64,000 nucleotides of DNA from NCBI RefSeq assembly GCF_036002945.1, contig NZ_CP108529.1, forward strand, positions 4,216,001 through 4,280,000. Direction: 5' to 3'. Position 1 is the first letter of the stretch, and the number at the start of each line of letters is the position of its first letter. Source of the stretch: Streptomyces sp. NBC_01224. Its GTDB lineage: Bacteria > Actinomycetota > Actinomycetes > Streptomycetales > Streptomycetaceae. Shown in pieces: positions 35,505 through 43,232 of the stretch. The notes below the pieces were generated by a model. That model was not told the DNA's origin. It saw nothing but the letters and a program-made list of their open reading frames with translations, and did not search any database. Made by a program: the position numbers and the translations under genes.

Positions 35505-35693
35505 AGACCGACCGGCAAATGGGGGGTGGGAGAAGGAGCGGGGCTGGGTGCGTGCAGCTGCGAGGCGGAGGAGGGAGGCAACGCGGAGCGTTGTCGACTG
35601 ACGACACGCCGGAGGGGGTCCCCCTGGCCCTCAAGGCCTTGGGGGAGTGCGCGCCCAGCCCCGCGACGCCGCCCCCCATTTGCCGGTCGGTCT
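35505..35693. mobile_element. MITE-like element with 22-bp terminal inverted repeats
   Basis: A 189-bp unit bounded by perfect 22-bp inverted repeats (AGACCGACCGGCAAAT followed by six G; 35505-35526 and complement 35672-35693), with inner complementary stretches GGGGCTGGG/CCCAGCCCC. There is no coding frame of its own. Its right end touches the nur stop codon (35692-35694), so nur's last codons border the element. A solo 18-bp copy of the end lies at 42391-42408. No clear target duplication was found; an alternative is a large structured intergenic repeat. Confidence 0.65.
35611..35647. repeat. GGAGGGGGTCCCCC...GGGGGAG hairpin repeat
   Basis: A hairpin-forming unit inside the element at 35505, with a CTCAAGGCCTTGGGGGAG right half. 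It is of the same general family as the repeat at 20954-20993. Confidence 0.5.
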
Positions 35694-36162
35694 AAGGCTT
35701 GGGATCGGCCGCGCCGGCCGTCCGGGCCGCACCCTCGGACGCCACCTTCGCCGTGCAGTCGGCGCAGCGGCCGAAGATCGCGAAGTGCTTCATGTCCGTC
35801 TCGAAACCGAAGGTGCCCCGCAGCTTCGCGGTGAACTCGGCGACGACGTCGACATCGGCCTCGATGACGTTCGTACAGTCGCGGCAGACCAGATGGATGT
35901 GGTGGTGGCGGTCGGCCAGATGGTACGTCGGTGCCCCGTGGCCCAGATGGGCGTGGCTGACCAGCTCCAGCTCCTCCAGGAGCTCGAGCGTCCGGTAGAC
36001 GGTGGAGATGTTCACGCCGGACGCGGTCCTGCGCACCTCGGAGAGGATGTCGTCGGGCGTCGCGTGTTCCAGCGTGTCGACGGCTTCCAGGACAAGCTGC
36101 CGCTGCGGCGTCAGACGATAGCCGCGCTGCCGGAGATCGGTCTTCCAGTCGGTGCTCACCAC
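35692..36162 (-). CDS. nur: Nickel-responsive Fur-family regulator Nur
   Basis: A 156-residue Fur-family repressor. With the first of two tandem GTG codons as residue 1, the nickel and M-site ligands recalled for S. coelicolor Nur fall in place: His33, His70, His72, His86, His88, His90. CRDC and CADC supply zinc-type cysteines. The HTH is TPQRQLVLEAVDTLEHATPD with VNISTVYRTLELL. Nur represses nickel uptake and sodF when nickel is bound, and indirectly allows sodN. The C-terminal tail (SEGAARTAGAADPKP) differs from the Nur sequence I remember and ends at the repeat element. Confidence 0.82.
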   Translation of the reverse strand: MVSTDWKTDLRQRGYRLTPQRQLVLEAVDTLEHATPDDILSEVRRTASGVNISTVYRTLELLEELELVSHAHLGHGAPTYHLADRHHHIHLVCRDCTNVIEADVDVVAEFTAKLRGTFGFETDMKHFAIFGRCADCTAKVASEGAARTAGAADPKP

Positions 36163-36233
36163 AGGCCCAGTGTAGGACCGGGTGAGCACCTGTCCGCAGC
36201 TTTGTACGAAGGGAAACCCGTGAACGGGCGGGA

Positions 36234-36806
36234 CTACTTGAAGAAGGCGATGCCGTCGTCCGGCAGGTCGCCGAGGCTCTTCGCCATCGCCTCGACCTCT
36301 TCCGGGGTGACGGTCTTCTTCAGATGCGCCGACATGTACGGGCGCAGCTCCACCTCGGGGGTGGCCTTCTCGCCGACCCACATCAGGTCACTCTTCACGT
36401 AGCCGTAGAGACGCTTGCCACCGCTGTACGGGCCGGAGGCCGCGGTCCGGGCCACCGCGTCGGTGACCAGGTCGATCTGCGGCTTCTTGTCGGCCAGCTC
36501 GCCGTACCAGATCTCGATGACGCCCTGGTCGCGGACCATGACGACCTCGACCTTGCGGTCCTTGTCGATGCGCCAGTAGCCGGACTCGGACTCCAGCGGC
36601 TTGACCTTCTTGCCCTCGGAGTCGAGCACCCAGGTGTGCGAGACGTACTCCAGGAAGTCCCGGCCGTCGTGGCTGAAGGAGACTTCCTGGCCGAAGTTGC
36701 ACTGCTCGGCGCCGGGGAAGTCGGAGACACCGGCGCCCGCCCAGTTGCCGAGGAGGAAGGCCAGCGGGACGAGGTCCGGGTGGAGGTCGGACGGGATCTC
36801 GATCAT
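36234..36806 (-). CDS. Nitrobindin-like heme protein (FABP family)
   Basis: A 190-residue antiparallel beta-barrel protein. LPLAFLLGNWAGAGVSDFPG-type sequence near the start carries the GxWxGxG loop of nitrobindins; the barrel strands follow (DFLEYVSHTWVLD, GYWRIDKDRKVEVVMV). The His in YMSAHLKK is the likely axial heme ligand. Nitrobindins bind ferric heme and isomerise peroxynitrite to nitrate. ATG 36806 is chosen by alignment to the family start (IPSDLHPDLVPLAFLLGNW). It lies 71 bp upstream of nur on the same strand. Confidence 0.85.
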   Translation of the reverse strand: MIEIPSDLHPDLVPLAFLLGNWAGAGVSDFPGAEQCNFGQEVSFSHDGRDFLEYVSHTWVLDSEGKKVKPLESESGYWRIDKDRKVEVVMVRDQGVIEIWYGELADKKPQIDLVTDAVARTAASGPYSGGKRLYGYVKSDLMWVGEKATPEVELRPYMSAHLKKTVTPEEVEAMAKSLGDLPDDGIAFFK

Positions 36807-36924
36807 GAGCGGCTCAGACGATCTGTGAGGTGGGGGCGGGTGGCTGCGGACGTGACACATCGGGCATGAGTGTCACGTTCGTGACGGGGGGTACCCGCGC
36901 GGACGGAGGCGAGGGCGGCCAGGG

Positions 36925-37026
36925 TCAGCGCTGACCCTGGTACAGCTTCTTCACGGTCACGCCGGCGAAGGCGATAACGCCGACGCAGACCAGGACCAGC
37001 AGGGCGGAGAAGAATGCCTCAAGCAC
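36925..37026 (-). CDS. Single-pass small membrane protein, 33 aa
   Basis: GTG 37026, with AAGGAG 6-11 nt before it, opens 33 codons. LEAFFSALLVLVCVGVIAFAG is one membrane helix, followed by a basic end VTVKKLYQGQR. The ribosome site and hydrophobic design make it credible despite its size. It sits 113 bp downstream of the three-gene membrane-protein operon on the same strand and could belong to it. Function unknown. Confidence 0.65.
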   Translation of the reverse strand: MLEAFFSALLVLVCVGVIAFAGVTVKKLYQGQR

Positions 37027-37139
37027 GGGAGCTCCTTGGAACGAGCGGTATGGCAGCAATACGGGGCCGGGCCCCAGCCTAATGGGTTGGGGCCCGTCCC
37101 GTCGGTTCGGGGTTTGCCCGGGGATCGCCGAGGGGCAGG

Positions 37140-38030
37140 TCAGCCCAGCAGCTGGTTCTGCAGGATCAGCGTCTGGTGGAACGGAACGCTCCGAGTGCCC
37201 TCCTTGCCCTTGCGGGACTGGACGACGAGGGCGAGCGTGTCGCCGGCGACCAGGTAACCCTGGCGGACCTGCGCCTCGCCGTACGGCTTCGCCTCGTCGT
37301 ACGCGTACGACGCGGTGCGCTCCACCTTGCCCGCGCCGTTCCAGCCTTCGTCGAGGACCATCCCGGACGTCTCGGACGTCCCGACGAGCGGCACCCCGGA
37401 GGGGGTGTCCTGGACGATCGCGTCCCTGAAGTACTGCGCGAAGGCCGTCGAATTGAACTGCACGAGATAAATCCGGGACGACGTGCCGTCGGGCATCGTC
37501 CAGCCGCGGGCGGCGACGTGCCGCGGAGCAGAGTCCTTCAGTATGTGTGTGATGTCGGAGCGCTTGCCCTTCACATACTCGGAGAGGTACTGCTCCGTAC
37601 TCACCCAGCCGCCATCGAGCTTCTTGTCCACGGTTGCTCCGGCCGGGGCGGGCAGCAGCAGACGCCGCAGGTCGGCGTGGTGGATCTCGGCGACATTGCC
37701 GTCGCTGTACGGGCGGGGCAAGCCGGCCGGGAGCGCGGGCAGGCTGAGCTCGGGATAGTCCCAGCGGCCGTCGCTCTCGGTCGCCAGACCGGGCACGTCG
37801 GTGCGCTCCATCGAGGTGATACCGAAGGCCGTACCGGCGCCGAGGCCGCCGAGAACCAGGGCCGCGACAGTCCACCGGGCGACGGCCCGCAGGACGCGCC
37901 TGGGCTGCTTGGGCACCGGCGGCGGGGCCGACGGAGGCTCGGGCGCCTGCGGTACGGGGGTGGCCTCGGAGGGCGCGGCAGGCTCGGTCCCGGCGGGCGC
38001 GGCGGGCGTTTCCGTCGTCTGCTCGGTCAT
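37140..38030 (-). CDS. Membrane-anchored protein, third of a paralogue operon
   Basis: A 296-residue protein: a Pro/Ala/Glu-rich cytoplasmic N-terminus (about 45 residues), one membrane helix (WTVAALVLGGLGAGTAFGI), then an extracytoplasmic domain. The domain holds DLRRLLLPAPAGATVDKKLD and GWVSTEQYLSEY, then RGWTMPDGTSSRIYLVQFNS, features shared with the 38860 gene. Its ATG overlaps the upstream stop by 4 bp. No named domain is recognised. Related trios occur in other Streptomyces, as far as I recall, without assigned function. Confidence 0.75.
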   Translation of the reverse strand: MTEQTTETPAAPAGTEPAAPSEATPVPQAPEPPSAPPPVPKQPRRVLRAVARWTVAALVLGGLGAGTAFGITSMERTDVPGLATESDGRWDYPELSLPALPAGLPRPYSDGNVAEIHHADLRRLLLPAPAGATVDKKLDGGWVSTEQYLSEYVKGKRSDITHILKDSAPRHVAARGWTMPDGTSSRIYLVQFNSTAFAQYFRDAIVQDTPSGVPLVGTSETSGMVLDEGWNGAGKVERTASYAYDEAKPYGEAQVRQGYLVAGDTLALVVQSRKGKEGTRSVPFHQTLILQNQLLG

Positions 38031-38863
38031 ACGTACTCCCCCGGAGACGCGATGTGGTCGAGCTGGTCCTTCAGCAATTCGGCGACGGCCTCCCGGTCGA
38101 AGGGCACGGTGCCGGACACCGAGACGCCGATGCTCAGCTCGCCGTCGTACGCCATGCACTCCATGGACACCATGAAGTCCTCGTCGGCTTCGCTGTCCTT
38201 GCGCAGGAGGAAGCACTTGGCGTGCCTCGTGTGTCCCTGGATCTTCGGACCCCGGCGGAAGATGCCGATGGTCTCGGAGAGGTCCGACCTGACGTTGTAG
38301 AGGTTCCGGACCGCCTTCTTGTCCTTCATCCGCATGATCTGTGTTTCCACCAGCAGGTCGTTGCCGTCCGATACATAGGAACGGACGGCGGTGCCCTCGA
38401 TACGGAGCTCGTCGATCCGCTTCTCGTAGTCCCGGCGCTCCTTGCCCGCGAGACCGCGGGCGCTCTCCTTCACCGCAGCTGCCGCCTTCCTGCCGCTCTG
38501 CTCGCCGTCGTTGCCCATCTCGCCGATGTCGGGGCCGAGCCGGTAGCCGATCGGGACCGGCAGCAGCAACTTGCTGAGCTCGGTGGAGGCCCTGCCCCGG
38601 GCCACGTCGCCGGCCGGGTCCTTGCCCGGCTCGTGCTCGGGCTCCTGCCAGAGGACGGTCCTGACGCTGTGGTCGGCGCTGCCCACCGTGCTGCTGGTGT
38701 AGGCGGCCGCACCTGCGACCGCGGCGATCACCAGCACGACGGGGAGCGCTGTGCGGATCAGCCGGCGTGAGCGGCCGGGGGCGGCCGGGGGAAGCGGGGC
38801 CGCGGGCCCGGGAGCGTCGGCGCTCTCGTCGGGCGTCGTCACCTGCGTGGTCACGTCGTTCAC
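38027..38863 (-). CDS. Membrane-anchored protein, second of a paralogue operon
   Basis: A 278-residue protein with the same plan as its neighbours: acidic N-terminus, RRLIRTALPVVLVIAAVAGA as membrane anchor, then an outside domain with ELSKLLLPVPIGYRLGPDIG (matching LLLPAPAG in the next protein) and a long charged stretch RDYEKRIDELRIEGTAVRS. Two cysteines (HAKCFLL, SMECMAY) could be disulfide-linked. GTG start overlapping the previous stop (GTGA), ATGA overlap with the next: strict translational coupling. Function unknown. Confidence 0.75.
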   Translation of the reverse strand: MNDVTTQVTTPDESADAPGPAAPLPPAAPGRSRRLIRTALPVVLVIAAVAGAAAYTSSTVGSADHSVRTVLWQEPEHEPGKDPAGDVARGRASTELSKLLLPVPIGYRLGPDIGEMGNDGEQSGRKAAAAVKESARGLAGKERRDYEKRIDELRIEGTAVRSYVSDGNDLLVETQIMRMKDKKAVRNLYNVRSDLSETIGIFRRGPKIQGHTRHAKCFLLRKDSEADEDFMVSMECMAYDGELSIGVSVSGTVPFDREAVAELLKDQLDHIASPGEYV

Positions 38864-39828
38864 AGGCGCTCCAGCTGTCGCTCGGCCAGCGTCCGGATGT
38901 CCTTCTTGCTGATCGGTACGGTGTCGTAGATGTTGATGTCGGCCATGATGTCGCCGCGGTACACGATGGCCCTGGCCCGATAGGACGGCAGATAGCCCGG
39001 CTTCCGCTCGACCTCGTAGAGGTAGTAGCGGCCGTTGCCGCTTCCCTTGAGCGGATCGCCGTCGTTGCCCGCACCGAACTCGGTGCCGGGCATGTACGAA
39101 CGCTGGCCCTCGGCCAAGACCTGGGCTTCCTGCACGACGCCCGAGCGGAACTGCACGAGATGGGTCTCGGCGGTGCGGTACTGCCCGCGCTTCCAGGCGG
39201 CACCCGCGATCCGGCGCATGTCGGACTCCAGGAAGTACTCGTACTGGTCGCCCTTGTCCCTGAAGGTGCGGGCGTACTCGTCCACGCCCAGCCAGCCGTC
39301 GCGGAGGCCCGGCGCCGCCTTGTCCTCGCTCCAGCCCGCGGGTCTGTCGGCGAGCAGCTTGCGCAGGTCGCCGCCCGTCCTGACCCGCCGGTCCTCGGAG
39401 GCGGGCAGCGGGTCCGGGGCCTTGCCCGCGGGCAGTGCCTTCGCCGGGTACGCCAGATCGGGCTGCGACAGGGCGGGCAGCGGGGTCGGGGCGCGTCCGG
39501 CCTGCACGTCGTAGCCCACGGCGGTGCCGCCCGCGATGCCGAGCACCGCGGCAGCGGCGATCAGCAGCGCCGTGCGCCCGCGCGGGCGCTTCACGACGGG
39601 CGCGGCGACCGGTGCGGCCCCCGGCTCGGCCACGGGCGCCGACTCGGGAACGGGCTGGGGCTGAGGCTCGGGCTCGGGTCCGGCCTCGAGCACCGCCTCC
39701 GGCACCGGCTCCGGTGTCTCTCCCGCCAACGATGGCGCTACGGCACCGGCCGGTATCTCCTCCGCGGCGAGCGGCCCGGCCTGCCCGTCAGGAATGGTGT
39801 CTTTCGGTTCCAAAAGGGGTCCCCCCAC
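38860..39828 (-). CDS. Membrane-anchored protein, first of a paralogue operon
   Basis: A 322-residue protein: a long Pro/Glu-rich cytoplasmic segment (PVPEAVLEAGPEPEPQPQ), membrane helix TALLIAAAAVLGIAGGTAV, and an extracytoplasmic domain with GWLGVDEYARTF and RTAETHLVQFRSGVVQEAQV, echoing SRIYLVQFNS in the 37140 protein. GTG 39828 is the best start before an intergenic region shared with the divergent DsrE gene; ATG codons are lacking. The three proteins probably form one complex at the cell surface. Function unknown. Confidence 0.7.
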   Translation of the reverse strand: MGGPLLEPKDTIPDGQAGPLAAEEIPAGAVAPSLAGETPEPVPEAVLEAGPEPEPQPQPVPESAPVAEPGAAPVAAPVVKRPRGRTALLIAAAAVLGIAGGTAVGYDVQAGRAPTPLPALSQPDLAYPAKALPAGKAPDPLPASEDRRVRTGGDLRKLLADRPAGWSEDKAAPGLRDGWLGVDEYARTFRDKGDQYEYFLESDMRRIAGAAWKRGQYRTAETHLVQFRSGVVQEAQVLAEGQRSYMPGTEFGAGNDGDPLKGSGNGRYYLYEVERKPGYLPSYRARAIVYRGDIMADINIYDTVPISKKDIRTLAERQLERL

Positions 39829-39919
39829 GAGACCTGAGGCGCGAATTCCGTTATCCGCGCACACACCTGACTGCCACCGGGGAGATGAGGTTGCCCGCCC
39901 GGCGATTACAGTTCGGCAT

Positions 39920-40282
39920 ATGCCGAAGAAGCTCGTGATCAAGGTGACTGCCGGTGCCGACTCAGCCGAGCGCTGCTCGCAGGCGTTCACGGTGGCCGCG
40001 GTCGCCGTCGCCAGCGGCGTGGAGGTCTCGCTCTGGCTGACCGGCGAATCCTCATGGTTTGCTCTGCCGGGGCGCGCCGCGGAGTTCGAACTGCCGCATG
40101 CCGCGCCGCTGCCGGATCTGATCGAGTCGATCCAGGCGGGCGGGCAGATCACCCTGTGCACGCAGTGCGCGGCCCGTCGCGACATCACCGAGCAGGACGT
40201 CCTGGAGGGCGTACGGATCGCGGGCGCCCAGGTCTTCGTCAGCGAGATCATGGCCGACGGCGTCCAGGCCCTCGTCTACTGA
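39920..40282 (+). CDS. DsrE-family protein
   Basis: A 120-residue Rossmann-like protein of the DsrE/DsrF fold. MPKKLVIKVTAGADSAERCS and GVEVSLWLTGESSW are the usual first half; ITLCTQCAARRDITEQDVLE carries two cysteines (CTQC), one of which would be the persulfide-carrying residue. DsrE proteins relay sulfur or simply bind small ligands. ATG 39920 is leaderless-like. It lies among sulfur-related genes (DUF1416, rhodanese) on the other strand. Confidence 0.8.
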   Translation: MPKKLVIKVTAGADSAERCSQAFTVAAVAVASGVEVSLWLTGESSWFALPGRAAEFELPHAAPLPDLIESIQAGGQITLCTQCAARRDITEQDVLEGVRIAGAQVFVSEIMADGVQALVY

Positions 40283-40301
40283 CGCACCCGCGCCGTACCC
40301 G

Positions 40302-40559
40302 CTACCGCCGCTTCTTGCCGTCGAGCTCGTCCCACCACTCGTCGGACTGCGGGTCGCCCGACGGATCGTCCCACCAGCGGTCCTCCGGGCCCCGACGGTT
40401 GGCGACCATGGCCGCGACGGGCGGAATCACCATGGCGACGACGCACATCGCTATCGCGGCGGGCATCGACCACAGTCTGACAAAGGACCAGGCCGATACG
40501 AAGAGGACGATGCAGCCGCCCATCATGAGGAAATAGCCGCGACGGCGTCGGGCGTACAT
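40302..40559 (-). CDS. DUF3099 family membrane protein
   Basis: An 85-residue protein with two membrane helices (YFLMMGGCIVLFVSAWSFV; AAIAMCVVAMVIPPVAAMV) and an acidic, Trp-rich tail (EDRWWDDPSGDPQSDEWWDE). This matches actinobacterial DUF3099, of unknown function. It ends only 20 bp from the convergent DsrE gene. Confidence 0.8.
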   Translation of the reverse strand: MYARRRRGYFLMMGGCIVLFVSAWSFVRLWSMPAAIAMCVVAMVIPPVAAMVANRRGPEDRWWDDPSGDPQSDEWWDELDGKKRR

Positions 40560-40598
40560 AACTCAAGCGTAGGCCCGTTCCCGCCCACGCGAACGGCG

Positions 40599-40653
40599 CG
40601 AAGGGCCGTACCCCGCTTCAGAAGGCGTCCAACCCCCGGGGTACGGCCCTTCG
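40599..40653. terminator. 16-bp-stem hairpin between DUF1416 and DUF3099
   Basis: CGAAGGGCCGTACCCC (40599-40614) and its exact reverse complement (40638-40653) form a long stem. It follows the DUF1416 gene and would stop transcription before DUF3099. Confidence 0.7.
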
Positions 40654-40750
40654 GCCGGTAAGGCGTCGCGGGAGCTCCGGGCCGGTCCGGCGGACGCAGT
40701 CCGGCGCATCGGCTCGAAGCCCGCGAAGCGGCACGAGGCCGCGTTCGGAA

Positions 40751-41038
40751 CTAGACGGCGATCGCGACCTCGGAGAGGCCACCCGTCTGCGCCACGACCG
40801 TGCGGTCGGCGCTGCCGCCCGGGACGAGGGCGCGCAGCGTCCACGTGCCCTCGGCCGCGTAGAACCGGAACTGTCCGGTCGCCGAGGTCGGGACCTCCGC
40901 GGTGAACTCGCCGGTCGAGTCCAGCAGGCGTACGTAACCGGTGACGGGTTCGCCGTCGCGGGTCACGCTGCCCTGGATGGTGGTCTCACCGGGCTTGATG
41001 GTCGAAGCGTCGGGGCCACCGGCCTTTGCTCCACACAT
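40751..41038 (-). CDS. DUF1416 family protein
   Basis: A 95-residue protein starting MCGAKAGGPDASTIKPGETT and continuing as a small immunoglobulin-like beta domain (GSVTRDGEPVTGYVRLLDST; GQFRFYAAEGTWTLRAL). DUF1416 genes almost always follow a rhodanese in actinobacteria, as here, 51 bp after its stop. In mycobacteria the counterpart is SseC. The early CGA cysteine may take part in sulfur transfer (inference). Confidence 0.88.
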   Translation of the reverse strand: MCGAKAGGPDASTIKPGETTIQGSVTRDGEPVTGYVRLLDSTGEFTAEVPTSATGQFRFYAAEGTWTLRALVPGGSADRTVVAQTGGLSEVAIAV

Positions 41039-41089
41039 GGTGTTCTGTCCTTCTTGGTCGGGGGTCGTGCTGGTCCGGGTCGTGCGGAG

Positions 41090-41935
41090 TTACTTGTTGG
41101 CGCCGAGCTCGATCGGCACACCCACGAGGGAGCCGTACTCGGTCCACGAACCGTCGTAGTTCTTGACGTTCTCCTGGCCGAGCAGCTCGTGCAGCACGAA
41201 CCAGGTGAGCGCGGAGCGCTCGCCGATACGGCAGTACGCGATGGTGTCCTTCGCCAGGTCGACCTGCTCGTCCTCGTAGAGGGCCTTGAGCTCGTCGTCC
41301 GACTTGAAGGTGCCGTCGTCGTTGGCGTTCTTCGACCACGGGATGTTGCGGGCGGTCGGCACATGGCCGGGGCGCTGGGACTGCTCCTGCGGGAGGTGCG
41401 CCGGGGCGAGCAGCTTGCCGCTGAACTCGTCGGGCGACCGCACGTCGACCAGGTTCTGGCTGCCGATCGCCTTCACGACCTCGTCGCGGTAGGCGCGGAT
41501 CGACTCGTCCTGCGGCTGGGCCTTGTACGCGGTGGCCGGGCGGGACGGGATCTGGTCGCCGTCGACCAGGTCGCGGGAGTCGAGCTCCCACTTCTTGCGG
41601 CCGCCGTCGAGCAGGCGGACGTCCTGGTGACCGTAGAGCTTGAAGTACCAGAACGCGTAGGACGCGAACCAGTTGTTGTTGCCGCCGTACAGGACGACAG
41701 TGGTGTCGTTGCCGATGCCCTTCTCGGACAGCAGCTTCTCGAAGCCGGCCTGGTCGATGAAGTCGCGGCGGATCGGGTCCTGGAGGTCCTTGGTCCAGTC
41801 GATCCGGATCGCGTTCTTGATGTGGTTCTTCTCGTACGCCGAGGTGTCCTCGTCGACCTCGACGAGAGCGATCTTCGGGTCGTCGATGTGGGCCTCGACC
41901 CAGTCGGCGTCTACCAGGACGTCACTGCGGCTCAT
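41090..41935 (-). CDS. Thiosulfate sulfurtransferase (tandem rhodanese)
   Basis: A 281-residue two-domain rhodanese, the CysA/SseA type of actinobacteria. The N-domain is inactive; the C-domain has the active-site loop CRIGER (Cys235) within DTIAYCRIGERSALTWFVLH. Interdomain markers DVRSPDEFSGK and GHVPTARNIPW are typical. It moves sulfane sulfur from thiosulfate to acceptors such as cyanide or thiols. CGGAGGAGAACAGA precedes ATG. Transcription starts upstream at the leader peptide (42201) and continues into DUF1416. Confidence 0.9.
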   Translation of the reverse strand: MSRSDVLVDADWVEAHIDDPKIALVEVDEDTSAYEKNHIKNAIRIDWTKDLQDPIRRDFIDQAGFEKLLSEKGIGNDTTVVLYGGNNNWFASYAFWYFKLYGHQDVRLLDGGRKKWELDSRDLVDGDQIPSRPATAYKAQPQDESIRAYRDEVVKAIGSQNLVDVRSPDEFSGKLLAPAHLPQEQSQRPGHVPTARNIPWSKNANDDGTFKSDDELKALYEDEQVDLAKDTIAYCRIGERSALTWFVLHELLGQENVKNYDGSWTEYGSLVGVPIELGANK

Positions 41936-42093
41936 TCTGTTCTCCTCCGGGGCAGTCTGCGGCGAGATGATGCGAGACGGTGCGTGATGCGGACGTACGG
42001 CGGCACAGGGTGCGGCGCACGTGCACAGGCGATCGGGATGGGCCCTGACATCGGTCGAAGGGCCGGGGAATGCGGGGCGCCGAAGGCTCCCGC

Positions 42094-42201
42094 TCAGACA
42101 GTGCGACAGAGCATGGCGGCGACGCGGCACAGGTCCACTGCCCGCCGCTTCGTGAGATCCGCCCGTCCCCGCTGTGGGAGACCGCCAATAGAGCACTGCA
42201 T
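42094..42201 (-). CDS. Cysteine-containing leader peptide of the rhodanese operon
   Basis: A 35-codon frame: MQCSIGGLPQRGRAD, then LTKRRAVDLCRVAAMLCRTV, with Cys at 3, 25 and 32. The RRxVDLxRVAxxLCR end is typical of Streptomyces putative leader peptides before sulfur genes. A TACGAT -10 lies about 10 nt before ATG, and there is no ribosome site, so it is probably leaderless. The rhodanese start is 158 nt beyond its stop; a GGCCCT/AGGGCC hairpin (about 42037-42060) lies between. Cysteine-coding leaderless peptides act as attenuators in mycobacteria; the same is inferred here. Confidence 0.7.
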   Translation of the reverse strand: MQCSIGGLPQRGRADLTKRRAVDLCRVAAMLCRTV

Positions 42202-42390
42202 GGGACCGATCGTAGGGAGGTGGGGGCGGGCATGTCACCGCCGTGTCGCATTGTGAGACACGATCGTCCGTGATGTGGGACACGCATCGCGTTACGGCTT
42301 CTCCCGCGTCGGCCCCTCGCCGTCGGCGCCCGTCGCCATCTACGGATCGGACACAGCCGTCTCAATATGTGGAGCGCAGGGTCGTTGAGG

Positions 42391-42408
42391 CCCCCATTTG
42401 CCGGTCGG
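42391..42408. repeat. Solo copy of the element end found at 35673-35690
   Basis: The 18 bp CCCCCATTTGCCGGTCGG match the right terminal repeat of the 35505 element exactly, in the same orientation, and again lie directly after the stop codon of a minus-strand gene. No inverted partner was found nearby. Confidence 0.65.
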
Positions 42409-42410
42409 AC

Positions 42411-43100
42411 TTATCCCGCGAGCCGTACGTCCGTGCCCGTCACCGAGATCTCCAGGCCGTCGGCGGTCGGCTGGATCTTCTCCAGCTTCAGACCGCTGGG
42501 CAGACCGCCGACCTCCCGCTCGAAGTCGGTCTTCTCGCGCACCAGACCCTCCAGCCCCGGGATGCCCTCGCCCGGCACCTTGTCCGCGTGCACCTTGATC
42601 GTGTGGCCGCCGACCAGAGTGACGGTGGAGAGCACACTGCGCGAGAGCGGGTTGCCGAGGATGTCGACCGTGCCGGTCACCTTCACCTTGCCGTTGCCGC
42701 CGTACTCGACGACGACGCCGTCGCTGGCGGCCTTGGTCAGGTCCTCGTACGAGATGACGGCGGTGCCGGTGGCACGGGCGGCGGTGGCGCTGGAGTAGCC
42801 GTCGGCGAGCTTCACCTCGTGCAGCGCGGCGTTCATCCGGCTGATCCGGATCCTGCGGCCGTTGGCATCGGTCTCGATGCCGGTGATCTTGACGTCGACC
42901 TCGTCGAGCTGGTCTCCGGCGACCTGCGTCAGGAACGGGAATCCCTTGATGGAGACGTCCGTCGAGCCGATCGTGGCGCCGGTGACCTGGACCCGCCCCT
43001 CGACCTCCGACTCGGCGAAGTACACCGCCGCCCGGTCGACAGCGACGAAGATCCCGCCCAGAACCACCACTGTCACCAGCAGTATTCGCAGTGCACGCAT
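42411..43100 (-). CDS. LmeA-like (DUF2993) phospholipid-binding protein
   Basis: A 229-residue exported or membrane-anchored protein. A basic start and one hydrophobic helix (LRILLVTVVVLGGIFVAV) precede a DUF2993 domain with SEVEGRVQVTGATIGSTDVS, the IKGFPFLTQVAGDQLDEVDV motif and repeated beta strands. LmeA of mycobacteria binds phosphatidylinositol and helps lipomannan elongation; the Streptomyces role is unknown. It is followed by a solo repeat end. Confidence 0.85.
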   Translation of the reverse strand: MRALRILLVTVVVLGGIFVAVDRAAVYFAESEVEGRVQVTGATIGSTDVSIKGFPFLTQVAGDQLDEVDVKITGIETDANGRRIRISRMNAALHEVKLADGYSSATAARATGTAVISYEDLTKAASDGVVVEYGGNGKVKVTGTVDILGNPLSRSVLSTVTLVGGHTIKVHADKVPGEGIPGLEGLVREKTDFEREVGGLPSGLKLEKIQPTADGLEISVTGTDVRLAG

Positions 43101-43232
43101 GCCCGCTCTTCCCCCACCCTGAATCCGGCCGGACCCCTGGCGCCCGCGCGTCCACTATGGATGCACAGCGCGCCCGGGGTCATCGACGAGTGGTCGCCCC
43201 CCTTCGGTTCCCGGGGGCGACACCGTTCCGCG

